A DNA stretch of 41,622 nucleotides from Paracoccaceae bacterium (lineage in GTDB: Bacteria > Pseudomonadota > Alphaproteobacteria > Rhodobacterales > Rhodobacteraceae), in assembly GCA_022448245.1 (NCBI GenBank), contig JAKVCO010000003.1:1-41622 (forward strand), written 5' to 3'. The translations under genes were made by a program, and so were the position numbers. The notes under the pieces are model-generated. The model searched no databases and was not told where the DNA came from. It saw nothing but the letters and a program-made list of their open reading frames with translations. Shown here piece by piece: positions 1 to 8,601 of this stretch (the stretch's first letter is position 1; the number at the start of each line of letters is the position of its first letter).

Positions 1-1496
1 ATGGAGAGCGCGTCCACAGGCTCCTCATTCACCAGCACGCTCATCTTCACGAGGTTATCCTCGCGGTAGCCTTCCATCTGATAGTCAAAGGACGCGTAGC
101 CCTTCGTCACCGATTTCAGGCGGTCGTAGAAGTCGAAGACCACCTCATTGAGCGGCAGGTCATAGACCGTCATCGCGCGCGAGCCCGCGTAGGTGAGGTC
201 AAGCTGGATGCCGCGACGCTCCTGACAGAGTTTCAGCACATCGCCCAGGTAGTCGTCGGGGACGAGGATGGTCGCTTTGATGCGCGGCTCCTCGATGCGG
301 TCGACCGTTGAGGGATCGGGCATGTCGGCGGGGTTGTGCAGCTCCATCTGCGTGCCGTCTTTGAGGTAGACGTTGTAGACCACCGAAGGCGCCGTGGTGA
401 TGAGCTCGATATCGTATTCCCGCTCGATCCGGTCGCGGATCACCTCGAGGTGGAGGAGGCCAAGGAACCCGCAGCGGAAGCCGAAGCCAAGCGCGGCAGA
501 TGTCTCCATCTCGTGGCTGAAGCTCGCGTCGTTGAGGGCCAGTTTGTCGATGGCGTCGCGCAGGTCTTCGAACTGGGCGCTGTCGACGGGGAAGAGGCCG
601 CAGAAGACCACCGGTTGGGAGGGTTTGAAGCCGTCGAGCGGCTCCACTTCGCTGCGCTGGTGGGTGATCGTGTCGCCCACGCGCGTGTCGCGCACCTGTT
701 TGATCGACGCCGTGAGGAAGCCGATCTCACCCGGCCCGAGGCTTTCGACCGCTTCCATGGCCGGGCGGAAGACGCCGATGCGGTCCACGTGGTGGATGGT
801 GCCGTTCGAGAGGAACTTGATCTTCTCGCCCTTCTTCAGGCGCCCGTCGATGACGCGGATGAGGACGATGACGCCGAGATAGGCATCGTACCAACTGTCG
901 ACGAGCATGGCCTTGAGCGGGGCGTCTTCGTTCCCCTCAGGGCTCGGTAGGCGCGTGACGATGGCCTCGAGCGTCTCTTCGATACCGATGCCTGTCTTGG
1001 CCGACACGTGCAGCGCGTCGGTGGCGTCGATGCCGATGACGTCTTCGATCTGTTCGGAGACCCGCTCCGGCTCCGAGGCCGGCAGGTCGATCTTGTTGAG
1101 CACCGGCACGATCTCATGATCGGCGTCGATGGCCTGATACACGTTGGCGAGCGTCTGCGCCTCGACGCCTTGCGTGCTATCGACCACCAGCAGCGACCCC
1201 TCCACCGCGCGCATGCTCCGCGAGACTTCATAGGCAAAGTCCACGTGGCCGGGCGTGTCGATGAGGTTGAGGACATATGCCTCCCCATCCTTGGCGGTGT
1301 AGTCGATACGGACGGTGTTCGCCTTGATGGTGATCCCGCGCTCCCGCTCGATATCCATGGAGTCCAGAAGCTGCTCTTTCATATCGCGATCGGCCACCGT
1401 GTTGGTGGACTGGATCAAGCGGTCAGCGAGCGTGGATTTCCCGTGGTCGATATGGGCGACGATGGAGAAATTGCGGATGTTTTTCAGCGGGGTCAT
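1..1496 (-). CDS. lepA: Elongation factor 4 (LepA GTPase), partial
   Basis: Ribosome-bound translational GTPase that back-translocates stalled or mistranslocated ribosomes. The N-terminus reads [20 protein letters not shown], followed by switch-[10 protein letters not shown] and guanine-binding NKID. This is the classical EF-G-like G domain, followed by EF4 domains II to IV. The ATG at 1496 is placed just before the G domain. About 498 codons are present of the roughly 600 usual for the family; the C-terminal end lies beyond base 1. The identity is very secure. The next gene (1602) is divergent, so lepA has its own promoter somewhere in 1497-1601. Confidence 0.97.
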   Translation of the reverse strand, partial: MTPLKNIRNFSIVAHIDHGKSTLADRLIQSTNTVADRDMKEQLLDSMDIERERGITIKANTVRIDYTAKDGEAYVLNLIDTPGHVDFAYEVSRSMRAVEGSLLVVDSTQGVEAQTLANVYQAIDADHEIVPVLNKIDLPASEPERVSEQIEDVIGIDATDALHVSAKTGIGIEETLEAIVTRLPSPEGNEDAPLKAMLVDSWYDAYLGVIVLIRVIDGRLKKGEKIKFLSNGTIHHVDRIGVFRPAMEAVESLGPGEIGFLTASIKQVRDTRVGDTITHQRSEVEPLDGFKPSQPVVFCGLFPVDSAQFEDLRDAIDKLALNDASFSHEMETSAALGFGFRCGFLGLLHLEVIRDRIEREYDIELITTAPSVVYNVYLKDGTQMELHNPADMPDPSTVDRIEEPRIKATILVPDDYLGDVLKLCQERRGIQLDLTYAGSRAMTVYDLPLNEVVFDFYDRLKSVTKGYASFDYQMEGYREDNLVKMSVLVNEEPVDALS

Positions 1497-1601
1497 GGGG
1501 TGGATATGCGGCAGAGGTGGGGGCCGGTCAAGTTGGGTTGAGACAGGTTGGCACTGTGACGCGGGTGGGGCTAAGGTATCGGCAAGCGAGGAGTAGTTTG
1601 G

Positions 1602-3005
1602 GTGGTAGAAATCACGAACCGCGAAGAAGCGAGAGCTTTCTTCGACATGCACGGCAGCGAAACTTGCGCTATCATGGGCAGCCGCTCTGTCCTTCGCACG
1701 TTGGCCTACCTTAACTGCGAAAACGACGATGATTTCAATGCTCTTGCAACACCAGCGCTTCGAGCAACGCTCACAGCGGCGTGTGTTGGGCTGGGTCGTA
1801 TAGAGGATGGGGACTGGCTCAAAGAAGCTGCCCGCTCTGCCGCAGACAACTATCCCGGGGAGATTGCTGGTGAAACCGTTGCAGTTAGCGCTGCATTATC
1901 TGCTTATGCAGCTGTTTGCGCATCGTACTATCCTTTCCCATCACGCGCAGCTTACGCTGCCGATTCTACAGCCCTCCTTGGAAGTGGCCATTTCGAGGAG
2001 ATTTTTCCCGCACAACCGCTGTTTCAAGCTCTATCCGCTGATTCCACCACCATTAGATTTGATTTACCGCTTTGGCCAAACGGCCTTCTCCCACAAGAAA
2101 TCGCACACGCTCATGAAAGACTGCTGAAAAAAATGAGCGATCCAAATGGCCCATGGCTGTGGTGGCGCGACTGGTATCTGGGGATGTGGAACGGCACGCC
2201 CACCGATTGGGATTTTGCCCTAAAGGTCGCCAAGATCGACAACGAGATCTGGGAGCAAGGCCCCCGCGCCGTCGCGGATGAGATCGAACGACTGCAGGCA
2301 GAATATATCGATCAGACGCTGCCACAGGTCGAGACAGTCGAGGCAGACAGTAACGGTAACTACGTCCTCAAGATTCAGGCCGCTGACACCACGGGCTTGC
2401 TCGACACAGCCCTCCGGCAGCTCACGTTTATCCTCGACCAATGCGTTGGCAGCAACTCCTGCAGTCTGACCACGATGTGCATGGCGTACAAACTCCTGCG
2501 CTACACGCTTGATGAATGCCGAGATGATCCCAACGCAGTCGAAGCCAACTTCCGAATGGCGCGTAATATGATTGTCCGCAAACTCGACGCTCAGGAATAC
2601 GAGCGCGAAGACGCAATTGAGACACTCGTACAAGTCCTCGAGGAAGGCGCTCTACAGCTACGGGCGGATCACCCAGACGTTGCCGCCGCCGTCGATAGCC
2701 GCACTGCAAGAAAACTCAAAGAATTGGATGAGGCAAAACGGCTGCAGCTTGCTGTAGAATTTCACGGGATGGAGGATGGCACAGCTGGTCGACTTCGAAG
2801 CGACTACCGCATGGATGGCGAAATCCTCGAAGCGGAGCAAAGCGGTGAAGCCCAAGCCGAAGCCATAAAACGAGGCGCAAGCCGGGCCTCCAAGATTAGT
2901 CTGGCAGAAAGAGCGAAGAGCCTTGAAGGCTCTGGCATGATGTCAGCCACGAAGATTGCGCTTCGGGCGCAGAAAATTATCGACATCGTAATGAGCCTAT
3001 TCTGA
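1602..3005 (+). CDS. Hypothetical protein, lower-GC accessory-type gene
   Basis: Function not recognised. The 467-residue product has no signal peptide or membrane segment. Its most distinctive stretch is Trp-rich (about residues 185-225, containing [12 protein letters not shown] then W-EQGP), a pattern I associate with uncharacterised alphaproteobacterial proteins. The C-terminal third is charged and helical (about 325-440). The start is GTG at 1602 with GAGGAG at 1588-1593, eight bases upstream; the first ATG is residue 15. Base composition looks poorer in GC than lepA and the sirtuin on either side. With the structured non-coding block that follows, this suggests an acquired segment. Existence of the gene is secure; its role is unknown. 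Confidence 0.8.
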   Translation: MVEITNREEARAFFDMHGSETCAIMGSRSVLRTLAYLNCENDDDFNALATPALRATLTAACVGLGRIEDGDWLKEAARSAADNYPGEIAGETVAVSAALSAYAAVCASYYPFPSRAAYAADSTALLGSGHFEEIFPAQPLFQALSADSTTIRFDLPLWPNGLLPQEIAHAHERLLKKMSDPNGPWLWWRDWYLGMWNGTPTDWDFALKVAKIDNEIWEQGPRAVADEIERLQAEYIDQTLPQVETVEADSNGNYVLKIQAADTTGLLDTALRQLTFILDQCVGSNSCSLTTMCMAYKLLRYTLDECRDDPNAVEANFRMARNMIVRKLDAQEYEREDAIETLVQVLEEGALQLRADHPDVAAAVDSRTARKLKELDEAKRLQLAVEFHGMEDGTAGRLRSDYRMDGEILEAEQSGEAQAEAIKRGASRASKISLAERAKSLEGSGMMSATKIALRAQKIIDIVMSLF

Positions 3006-3026
3006 TTGGCTACACGTAGCGCTGAC

Positions 3027-3356
3027 CATCACGCCGGACCCGAGGGTGGGCGTTCACGCCCGCCCTGGGGGGCGGGTCGGGCGTGATGCGGTGCTGGCGC
3101 ACCGCAAAGCTCTCTGAATAAAGCGCCGCCCCCGAGCCTGGGTGGGGGTGATAGCCCCCTCCCCCGGGGAGACCTGTCGGGACAACTTCGTTGCCCTGGC
3201 GGTCTCAAGTCGGGGGCTGCCCGGTGGGGCCACCGGGCGTTGCTCTATCTGGGCAGGGTATTATCGAGCGGCGGCTAGCACGACAGCTGCGCACCTCTTC
3301 CCTCTCCAATCCGACCCCTCACTTTGCGGTACTCAGCCGCTCTCCCACGCAGCTGT
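3027..3356. other. Structured non-coding block of six inverted repeats
   Basis: The 431-bp gap 3006-3436 has no convincing gene but holds a row of strong inverted repeats. (1) 3027-3088: nested arms CATCACGCC/GGCGTGATG, GACCCG/CGGGTC and AGGGTGGGCG/CGCCCGCCCT around a TTCA loop. (2) 3087-3106: TGCGGTG/CACCGCA. (3) 3140-3163: G-rich against C-rich arms with one mismatch. (4) 3169-3206: GAGACC/GGTCTC enclosing CAAC/GTTG. (5) 3219-3238: GCCCGGTG/CACCGGGC. (6) 3283-3356: ACAGCTGCG/CGCAGCTGT. No signature of RNase P RNA, tmRNA, SRP RNA or a riboswitch that I know was found. It could be a non-coding RNA, a cluster of palindromic repeats or the remnant of a mobile element; the strand is undetermined. 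Confidence 0.5.
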
Positions 3357-3436
3357 GATTGTCGCTTTTGGCGAGCTATGACATACTTACTGAAACACGC
3401 CGGAAGAGCGGTTGGGCAGTTTTAGAGAGGCGGCAG

Positions 3437-3778
3437 ATGCGCTTTCTTTTTTCTACTTTGATGATCTTTTCACTGGCCTCCTGCGGGGGGTCTTCTTCGC
3501 GGGTGCCTGCGGGGGTGACCCTCGCGAGCGGGCCGATCTCCGAGGCTTGTCAGCGCTCGGGTCGGTCGGCGGCCTCACGGCAGCTTTGCCAGTGCATCCA
3601 AGGCGTCGCAAACCAGGAGCTGAGCGGCTCGGATCAGCGGCGCGGAGCCTCATTCTTTGGGAACCCAGAGCTCGCGCAATCGGTGCGTCTCAATGACAGC
3701 CCTTCGGCAGATGCCTTCTGGGCGCGGTGGACGGATTTTGCCTCCACTGCGGAAGACGCCTGCAGCATGGCACTTTGA
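3437..3778 (+). CDS. Small putative lipoprotein
   Basis: 113-residue exported protein of unknown function. A short hydrophobic leader ends in lipobox L13-A-S-C16, so Cys16 should be lipidated after signal peptidase II cleavage. The mature part carries further cysteines (LCQC and a C-terminal C) and a conserved-looking FWARWTDFASTAEDAC end. The start is ATG 3437, preceded by GAGAGG (3425-3430); an in-frame ATG at 3359 would bury the leader and is not used. Its stop overlaps the TTG start of the sirtuin gene by four bases, so the two are probably co-translated. Similar small roseobacter proteins exist, but I cannot assign a role. Confidence 0.75.
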   Translation: MRFLFSTLMIFSLASCGGSSSRVPAGVTLASGPISEACQRSGRSAASRQLCQCIQGVANQELSGSDQRRGASFFGNPELAQSVRLNDSPSADAFWARWTDFASTAEDACSMAL

Positions 3779-4470
3779 TCGATCTTGTCGTTCTGACGGG
3801 CGCTGGCGTCTCGGCCGAGTCCGGGTTGGCAACCTTTCGCGATGCTGGCGGGTTGTGGGAGGGGCAACGACCTGAGGACGTTGCAACCCCTCAGGCTTTC
3901 GCACGCGATCCTGACCTAGTTCACCGCTTCTACAACGCGCGCCGTGCGGCAGCCGGCGAGGCAACGCCCAACGCCGCCCACTCGGCGCTCGCGGCGCTTC
4001 AGGACAGGCTCGGGGAACGGATGCTGCTCGTGACGCAAAACGTCGATGGTCTTCACGAAGCGGCGGGACATCGGGGCGTCATCCACATGCATGGCGCGCT
4101 CAACCGCGCGACTTGCGGTGCTTGCGGGCACAGGTGGGCGGCCCCTGCGGTGATGGAAACAGATGACCCTTGCCCCTCTTGCGGTGCACCGGCCACCCGC
4201 CCTGACATCGTTTGGTTCGGCGAAATGCCTCAAGAGATGGAGCGGATCTACAAGGCGCTCGACGCCGCCCATGTGTTCGCAGCCATTGGCACCTCGGGCC
4301 TTGTCTACCCAGCCGCCGGTTTCGTCGATGTGGCTGCGAGCGCAGGGGTTTTGTGTCACGAAATCAACCTCGCCCCGGGCGGAAACCCCACCTTTCATCA
4401 GCTTTTCTCCGGGCCCGCGACCCAAGCCGTGCCGAGCTGGTGCGCTGACGTAGAGGCTCTGCTAGGCTAG
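3775..4470 (+). CDS. cobB: NAD-dependent protein deacylase, sirtuin class III (CobB type)
   Basis: SIR2-family enzyme that removes acyl groups from lysines using NAD, giving nicotinamide and O-acyl-ADP-ribose. Visible motifs from the TTG start: GAGVSAESGLATFR (about 9-22) for NAD, TQNVD (87-91), catalytic His106 in HMHG, and a Cys4 zinc site C114/C117/C133/C136. Y53 and R56 (YNARR) are the pair that binds succinyl/malonyl groups in SIRT5 and CobB, so desuccinylase activity is likely. The TTG at 3775 gives the usual N-terminus (MIDLVVLTGAG) and overlaps the preceding stop as TTGA; an ATG at 3727 would add 16 atypical residues. The product is 231 aa, normal for the family. Confidence 0.93.
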   Translation: MIDLVVLTGAGVSAESGLATFRDAGGLWEGQRPEDVATPQAFARDPDLVHRFYNARRAAAGEATPNAAHSALAALQDRLGERMLLVTQNVDGLHEAAGHRGVIHMHGALNRATCGACGHRWAAPAVMETDDPCPSCGAPATRPDIVWFGEMPQEMERIYKALDAAHVFAAIGTSGLVYPAAGFVDVAASAGVLCHEINLAPGGNPTFHQLFSGPATQAVPSWCADVEALLG

Positions 4471-4589
4471 CCCGCGCCCCGGCTTTTCCCAATACCTATC
4501 AATATCTTAAAGCACCGTACGTCGGGAACTCCTTCGCGCGGCGTTCGTTTCCCATGTGAGGGCCCACTCCCTCACCCTTGAGAGGCAGT

Positions 4590-5024
4590 ATGAATTACCC
4601 GTTCAAACCTTTGGACAATGTAACAGACTTCCATCCAGCGTTGATTACGCTGCGCGCTCGGCTGCGTGATGCGTATCTGGCCTGCTCCGCTATGGCTTCT
4701 GAACTTGATGGCGCATCTGCGGTTGCGGCGGAGGCACTGGCTGAAATGCATGGCCATCATGGCATCCTGCTGGACCATGCCGCAGGCCCGAGCGGGGTGC
4801 CTGCAGAGCGCGTGCACCCTCACCCGCCTCGCTTCAAGAGCGGCACGGGTGCCGCCGTTCTCGAGGACGGGATTCTACCGGGAGTTCTCGCAGTGCGGGA
4901 GGACCGTGTGCTCACTGCGCTGAACAGGGCGATGTCGCTCAACCATTCGGCGGCAATGCACCGGCTGCTTATCGAGATGAAGGCCGACCTCATCGCGCTG
5001 CACGACGAGATCGACCTTCAGTAA
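4590..5024 (+). CDS. Conserved small hypothetical protein
   Basis: 144-residue soluble protein without a recognised domain. It has a helical N-terminal part (about 15-55), a His/Pro-rich linker (HGHHG, then HPHPPRF) and a helical C-terminus ending in an acidic stretch. The ATG at 4590 is preceded by AGAGG (4581-4585); a TTG four codons upstream (4578) is a less likely start. It is separated from the sirtuin gene by 119 bp with no clear terminator and converges with the copper-chaperone gene, whose stop is two bases away. Codon use and composition match the neighbours, so I believe it is a real gene. Confidence 0.7.
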   Translation: MNYPFKPLDNVTDFHPALITLRARLRDAYLACSAMASELDGASAVAAEALAEMHGHHGILLDHAAGPSGVPAERVHPHPPRFKSGTGAAVLEDGILPGVLAVREDRVLTALNRAMSLNHSAAMHRLLIEMKADLIALHDEIDLQ

Positions 5025-5025
5025 C

Positions 5026-5553
5026 TCAGTTCGATTTGGCGCCGTGGCTGCCGTGACCGCTGTGGTCCCCGTGCCCGCCGTGCATCATTGCATCTTCGCG
5101 CTCGAGGTCGACGGCGATGACCGCGTCGATCTCGCCAGCCTTCTCGAAGACCAACGTCACTGGGATTTCCTTGCCTTGATCAAAGCTCTCGGTGAGGCCC
5201 ATGAACATGACATGGTCACCACCGCGTTTGAGTACATGCTGGCCGCCGGCGGGGATAACGAACCCGCCTTCGACTTCACGCATCTGCATGACGCCTTCGT
5301 CGTTTTCGGTGTGGGTATGCAGCTCGACGCGGGCTGCAACATCGGCCCGAACTTCGATGAGCCGGTCGTCTTCCTCGGTTGGGTTCATGATGACCATGAA
5401 TGCGGCCCCGGCGCGCGCGTTAGGCGTTGCAGCGCGCGCGTAGGCATCGTGGATCATGGGTGCAACGTCGGACATCGCAGCCGTATCCATAGCGGCGGCG
5501 AACGTAGCGGGAGCAGCCGCGAGCGTCGCGGCGAGAATCAGTCGTTTAAACAT
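5026..5553 (-). CDS. Periplasmic copper chaperone, PCu(A)C family (CutG-like)
   Basis: Exported copper carrier of the PCu(A)C family, which passes Cu(I) to cytochrome oxidase or multicopper oxidase. A signal peptide (MFKRLILAATLAAAPATFAAA) leads into a cupredoxin-like domain. Candidate Cu ligands are H79/H81, M89/M91 and H114-V-M116, resembling the family's His/Met pattern. The C-terminus is a His-rich tail (HGGHGDHSGHGSHG, about 158-171), which could bind further metal. The Shine-Dalgarno GGAAGG (5566-5561 on the minus strand) lies seven bases from the ATG and is part of a stem-loop that includes the end of the upstream small ORF. Identity is strong; copper-controlled translation is inference. 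Confidence 0.92.
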   Translation of the reverse strand: MFKRLILAATLAAAPATFAAAMDTAAMSDVAPMIHDAYARAATPNARAGAAFMVIMNPTEEDDRLIEVRADVAARVELHTHTENDEGVMQMREVEGGFVIPAGGQHVLKRGGDHVMFMGLTESFDQGKEIPVTLVFEKAGEIDAVIAVDLEREDAMMHGGHGDHSGHGSHGAKSN

Positions 5554-5560
5554 GTTTTGT

Positions 5561-5599
5561 CCTTCCAGGTGTCTGAGATTGGTTCGTCAGACGGGAAGG
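5561..5599 (-). promoter_or_regulatory. SD-sequestering stem-loop between the two copper genes
   Basis: On the minus strand, CCTTCC (5599-5594) and GTCTGA (5592-5587) pair with TCAGAC (5576-5571) and GGAAGG (5566-5561). One base is unpaired on the 5' side and four on the 3' side, with a 10-base loop. GGAAGG is the ribosome-binding site of the chaperone gene, seven bases before its ATG. The 5' arm comprises the last codons of the upstream ORF (P-L-P-V) and its TGA stop. A ribosome reaching or pausing at the end of that ORF would open the stem and expose the SD. The pairing is directly visible; the copper link is inferred from the genes. Confidence 0.75.
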
Positions 5600-5925
5600 G
5601 GCGGGTCCCGCGCATTTGTTGCTGCTGCCAGCGCGGGCGCGACCGCGAGGGACAATGAGGCCTTCGTGAGGGACAGCGCCGTGCCTTCAGGGGCCGTGAC
5701 GCGCGGTTCTTGCAAGGCCCCTTGCTTAAAGAATGATGCCTCATCAGGGCAAAGATGCTGATGCTCCACCTCATTTCCTTGGGCATCGATCCAAATCGTC
5801 ACGGCCGCATGGCCCTGACAAATGACGATGCCCTGATCCGCAGGCATAATGCCGCGCGCAAGGCCAAATCCCGCACTTGTCAGCACGATCAACGCCGTCA
5901 GGAAGCTGAGAAATAGAGCTCTCAT
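5587..5925 (-). CDS. Small exported Cys/His protein, candidate CutF-like copper-sensing uORF
   Basis: 112-residue product with an N-terminal signal or anchor (MRALFLSFLTALIVLTSAG), then a short domain with possible metal ligands C36-Q-G-H39 and H55-Q-H57-L-C59, an Ala-rich segment, and the end A-R-D-P-P-L-P-V. Signal, Cys motif and terminal Pro-Pro are what I know of DUF2946/CutF-type proteins, which act in cis: copper alters translation near the Pro-Pro end and thus translation of the next copper gene. Here the next gene, 33 bases on, is a copper chaperone, and the stop codon sits inside an SD-masking hairpin. A CXXC is not present (CPDE instead). ATG 5925 is preferred over a TTG at 5961. 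Confidence 0.72.
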   Translation of the reverse strand: MRALFLSFLTALIVLTSAGFGLARGIMPADQGIVICQGHAAVTIWIDAQGNEVEHQHLCPDEASFFKQGALQEPRVTAPEGTALSLTKASLSLAVAPALAAATNARDPPLPV

Positions 5926-5964
5926 ACCGTTGGACTTAAGGCGCTTGGACGGTATCGGCAACGC

Positions 5965-5992
5965 ATAAAGCCCCGCGGTTGCGGGGCTTTAT
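5965..5992 (-). terminator. Rho-independent-type terminator after rpmB
   Basis: A perfect 12-bp stem (ATAAAGCCCCGC / GCGGGGCTTTAT) with loop GGTT lies 35 bases past the rpmB stop. The T residues form part of the stem's outer end. It also lies just upstream of the copper locus on the same strand, separating the two units. Confidence 0.75.
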
Positions 5993-6027
5993 CGCTTCAG
6001 ATCTCGAGAAGGGATCAGAAAGACAGC

Positions 6028-6309
6028 TTAGGCCTGTGCTTTCTCGATATCGCGCTTGATCTTAAGCGCGTTCGCGGAAAGCTCAGCGTCCTTGGCTTTC
6101 GCCATGAACTGGTCGAGGCCACCGCGATGATCCACCGTGCGCAGGGCAGCAGCAGAAATGCGGAGCTTGAAGGAGCGACCCAGCACGTCCGAACGGAGCG
6201 TTTGCTCGTTCAGGTTCGGCAGGAAGCGGCGCTTCGTTTTGTTGTTGGCGTGGCTTACGTTGTTCCCGCTCATGGGGCCCTTGCCGGTCAGTTCGCAAAC
6301 GCGCGACAT
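6028..6309 (-). CDS. rpmB: 50S ribosomal protein L28
   Basis: Large-subunit ribosomal protein, 93 residues. The N-terminus [29 protein letters not shown] is the diagnostic L28 start, followed by [25 protein letters not shown] 6309 is chosen because it gives this canonical start; the frame stays open upstream to 6426 without plausible sequence. The gene stands alone, with a strong hairpin terminator downstream and the terminator-like hairpin of the VOC gene upstream, as is common for rpmB in alphaproteobacteria. Confidence 0.98.
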   Translation of the reverse strand: MSRVCELTGKGPMSGNNVSHANNKTKRRFLPNLNEQTLRSDVLGRSFKLRISAAALRTVDHRGGLDQFMAKAKDAELSANALKIKRDIEKAQA

Positions 6310-6360
6310 CGGTTCATCCTCGTCTCTGGCCCGGCAGTGGCGGGCGTCTCCAAACGCAAA

Positions 6361-6379
6361 GGCCCCGTGCGCGGGGGCC
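6361..6379 (-). terminator. Probable terminator after the VOC gene
   Basis: A GC stem GGCCCC/GGGGCC with a 7-base loop lies about 60 bases past the VOC gene stop. On the minus strand it is followed by TTTGCGTTT. The stem is short, so the call is moderate; it may also lie within the rpmB leader. Confidence 0.45.
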
Positions 6380-6440
6380 CTGAAATCTCGTTGGGCGGCG
6401 ATACCGCCCTGCCCAGCCCGCGTCAAGAGGGTGCGGTGCG

Positions 6441-6812
6441 TCAGCGGTGCTGATCGACAAGCATAATGTTGCCATCAGGGTCTGTGACCGTGAAAGACCC
6501 CGGCCCTCCGCCCTCGGGCAGGTTCTCCTGAGCAAGCTCATGCCCCTTGTTCCGCAGCTTCGAGGCGATGTCTCGCACGTCCTCGAAAGGATCCTGCGCT
6601 TCGGCATTCTGATTCCACCCGGGATTAAAGGTCAGCAGGTTTTGCTCAAACATTCCCTGAAACAATCCGATGATCGTCGGGCCAGATTTTAGAATCAGCA
6701 ACCCCTGATCAGCGTCTCCGCCCATGGCTTCGAAGCCGAGGTCTTCGTAAAATGCCCGGGGCGCGGCAAGGTCCTGAACGGCGAGGCTGGTGGAAAAAGC
6801 GGCTGTCTTCAT
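6441..6812 (-). CDS. VOC-family (glyoxalase/bleomycin-resistance fold) protein
   Basis: 123-residue single-domain protein of the vicinal oxygen chelate superfamily. The opening ([27 protein letters not shown]) is the usual first beta-alpha-beta-beta-beta unit, and the end [16 protein letters not shown] the usual last strand with a metal-ligand position. The expected N-terminal ligand His is not in the standard place (STSLAV), so a metal-dependent enzymatic role is uncertain. The substrate cannot be predicted. It forms a single-gene unit between rpmB and the TraB-like gene. Confidence 0.85.
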   Translation of the reverse strand: MKTAAFSTSLAVQDLAAPRAFYEDLGFEAMGGDADQGLLILKSGPTIIGLFQGMFEQNLLTFNPGWNQNAEAQDPFEDVRDIASKLRNKGHELAQENLPEGGGPGSFTVTDPDGNIMLVDQHR

Positions 6813-6918
6813 GGGGCTAGCCTACCACATTCCGCGCGACGGCGATATCCCAAGGGACGGTGGGCGGGGCGAACCGCGCTGGCACCGCCAGCCGCGGGAG
6901 CGTCCGTCCCGCCGGCCC

Positions 6919-7602
6919 TTAAGCCTCAAACACAGTCAGCCAAAGGGCATCAACAACTCTAAATCCAGCCGCTCTCAGCTGCCGCGACACCGCGGGCATA
7001 TGCCCCGCCCCATACAAAATCGCAATCGAACGCGCTGGGTCATTGTCTGACAAGAGACCCGTGAGCCTGTCGCACAGGACATCATTGCGCCTGTCAATCA
7101 AGGCCCGCTGGGTCGGCGCCATTGCCTCACTCCACCCCAATATCTCGTCCCGGCCCTTCAGATCGTTCGTGGTCATCCGGTTTCCAATGCCGGCCCGACT
7201 TCCCGCAAAACGTAGCCAAATTCCATATGCTCCCGCACCGAACTCCAAGAGGAGCCGCTCTCGCCGTGGCACGTCGGCCCACAAGGCTTCAAACTCCTCT
7301 TCAGAGATATCACCATGCACCGCGCGCACCCCATGGACCGCGAATTTCGGTGGCACCACCAACCCCATGCGCGCCGGCTTAGTCAAACGATAGACCCGCG
7401 TGAGCCGCGTCGCTGTACGCGCCCGGACACCTTCCAAAAGAACGGCATCATGGGTCGCTGCATCCTCATAAACCTGGTCGTAAAACTGCGGCTCACCCAA
7501 ATGAAGCATGGGAAAGAGCGTCTCTGTTTTCCCAGTATCTTGGCTCTCAAACACATATCGCGCAGACCGAAGCCCGATATAGGACCACTCCAGAAACTGC
7601 AT
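6919..7602 (-). CDS. TraB/PrgY/GumN-like domain protein
   Basis: 227-residue protein with hallmarks of the TraB superfamily. There is an early hydrophobic/acidic core (FPMLHLGEPQFYDQVYEDAATHDAVLLEGV), a middle with 'DI' and several Arg-rich stretches (RRERLLLEF), and the C-terminal LYGAGHMPAVSRQLRAAGF motif typical of the family. No signal peptide or membrane segment is seen. TraB relatives are proposed peptidase-like or signal-degrading proteins; the role here is unknown. It starts two bases after the stop of meaB, so it is very probably translated from the same mRNA, a pairing worth noting because MeaB guards a B12 enzyme. Confidence 0.75.
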   Translation of the reverse strand: MQFLEWSYIGLRSARYVFESQDTGKTETLFPMLHLGEPQFYDQVYEDAATHDAVLLEGVRARTATRLTRVYRLTKPARMGLVVPPKFAVHGVRAVHGDISEEEFEALWADVPRRERLLLEFGAGAYGIWLRFAGSRAGIGNRMTTNDLKGRDEILGWSEAMAPTQRALIDRRNDVLCDRLTGLLSDNDPARSIAILYGAGHMPAVSRQLRAAGFRVVDALWLTVFEA

Positions 7603-7604
7603 GG

Positions 7605-8570
7605 CTAGAACTTCGACAAAAGCGTCTCAGCCGCCGCAGAAGGGGCCATCTCCCCCGCGCGCACCCGCGCCTCTAGGGCCGCGACATCTGCCGCGTGCCC
7701 GGCTAGCAAGGCCTCCAGCCCTTGGCGCAACTCCTCGCGGAACCAAAACGCGGCCTGCCCTGCACGCGCCGCCTGCCAAACGCCCGCCGATCTCCGCCAC
7801 TCGGCCAGCGTGGAAATCTCGTCCCACGCCCCCTCAAGTCCCGCGCCCTCAACAGCCGAGACCATGGCAGCCTTGGGAAATCCATCAGGGTCCTGAGGTC
7901 TCTTACGCAACAAACGAAGGGCGCCAGCATAGTCCGCACATGTGCGCGTCGCTTGCGGCTTGAGATCGCCATCCGCCTTGTTAACCAAGATCAGATCGGC
8001 AATCTCCATGATCCCGCGCTTCACCCCCTGCAACTCGTCGCCACCCGCAGGGGCCAAAAGCAGAACGAAGATGTCGCACATCTCGGCAACCATCGTCTCT
8101 GATTGCCCCACCCCAACCGTCTCGATGAGCACCACATCAAACCCGGCCCCTTCGCACAGGCTCACCGCTTCGCGGGTGCGCCGCGCTACGCCGCCAAGAT
8201 GCGACTGGCTGGGCGATGGTCGGATAAAGGCGTTGGGATGGCGCGACAGCTTTTCCATCCGCGTCTTGTCACCAAGGATCGAGCCGCCCGTGCGCGCCGA
8301 GGACGGGTCCACAGCCAGCACCGCCACGCGCTTGCCCGCATCTGCGAGCATCAGGCCGAAAGCTTCAATAAATGTCGATTTTCCCACACCTGGCGTGCCT
8401 GACAGGCCGATCCGCAACGCCTCTCGATCAGAGGGCAGCGCCTGCAACAAAGCCAAAGCTTGGGCCCGGTGATCCTCTCGCCCGCTTTCAATCAGCGTGA
8501 TCGCCCGCGCAAGAGCGCGACGATTGCCTTCAGCAACGCGTGGAGCCAGATCATCCATAGGCGCTTTCAT
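7605..8570 (-). CDS. meaB: MeaB/ArgK-type G-protein chaperone of methylmalonyl-CoA mutase
   Basis: GTPase that protects and reloads adenosylcobalamin on methylmalonyl-CoA (or ethylmalonyl-CoA) mutase. Motifs: Walker [10 protein letters not shown] (58-66), DPSS (88-91), ETVGVGQSE (150-158), and guanine-specific NKAD (197-200). Length 321 aa, normal. Two in-frame ATGs (8570 and 8558) are possible starts; the first is used here. The mutase itself is not in the window, but methylmalonyl-CoA epimerase is at 25396. The TraB-like gene follows two bases after the stop and a small ORF precedes it by 31 bases. Confidence 0.95.
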   Translation of the reverse strand: MKAPMDDLAPRVAEGNRRALARAITLIESGREDHRAQALALLQALPSDREALRIGLSGTPGVGKSTFIEAFGLMLADAGKRVAVLAVDPSSARTGGSILGDKTRMEKLSRHPNAFIRPSPSQSHLGGVARRTREAVSLCEGAGFDVVLIETVGVGQSETMVAEMCDIFVLLLAPAGGDELQGVKRGIMEIADLILVNKADGDLKPQATRTCADYAGALRLLRKRPQDPDGFPKAAMVSAVEGAGLEGAWDEISTLAEWRRSAGVWQAARAGQAAFWFREELRQGLEALLAGHAADVAALEARVRAGEMAPSAAAETLLSKF

Positions 8571-8601
8571 GACGCAGGGCGCAGGCCACGTAAAGCGCCG
8601 C

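Noticed and set aside
336..950. Plus-strand open frame opposite lepA
   Set aside because: The lepA reading is unambiguous and the product of this frame has no similarity to anything known to me.
3142..3381. 79-codon plus-strand open frame in the repeat-rich block
   Set aside because: It lies over several palindromes, has no good ribosome site and no protein-like pattern.
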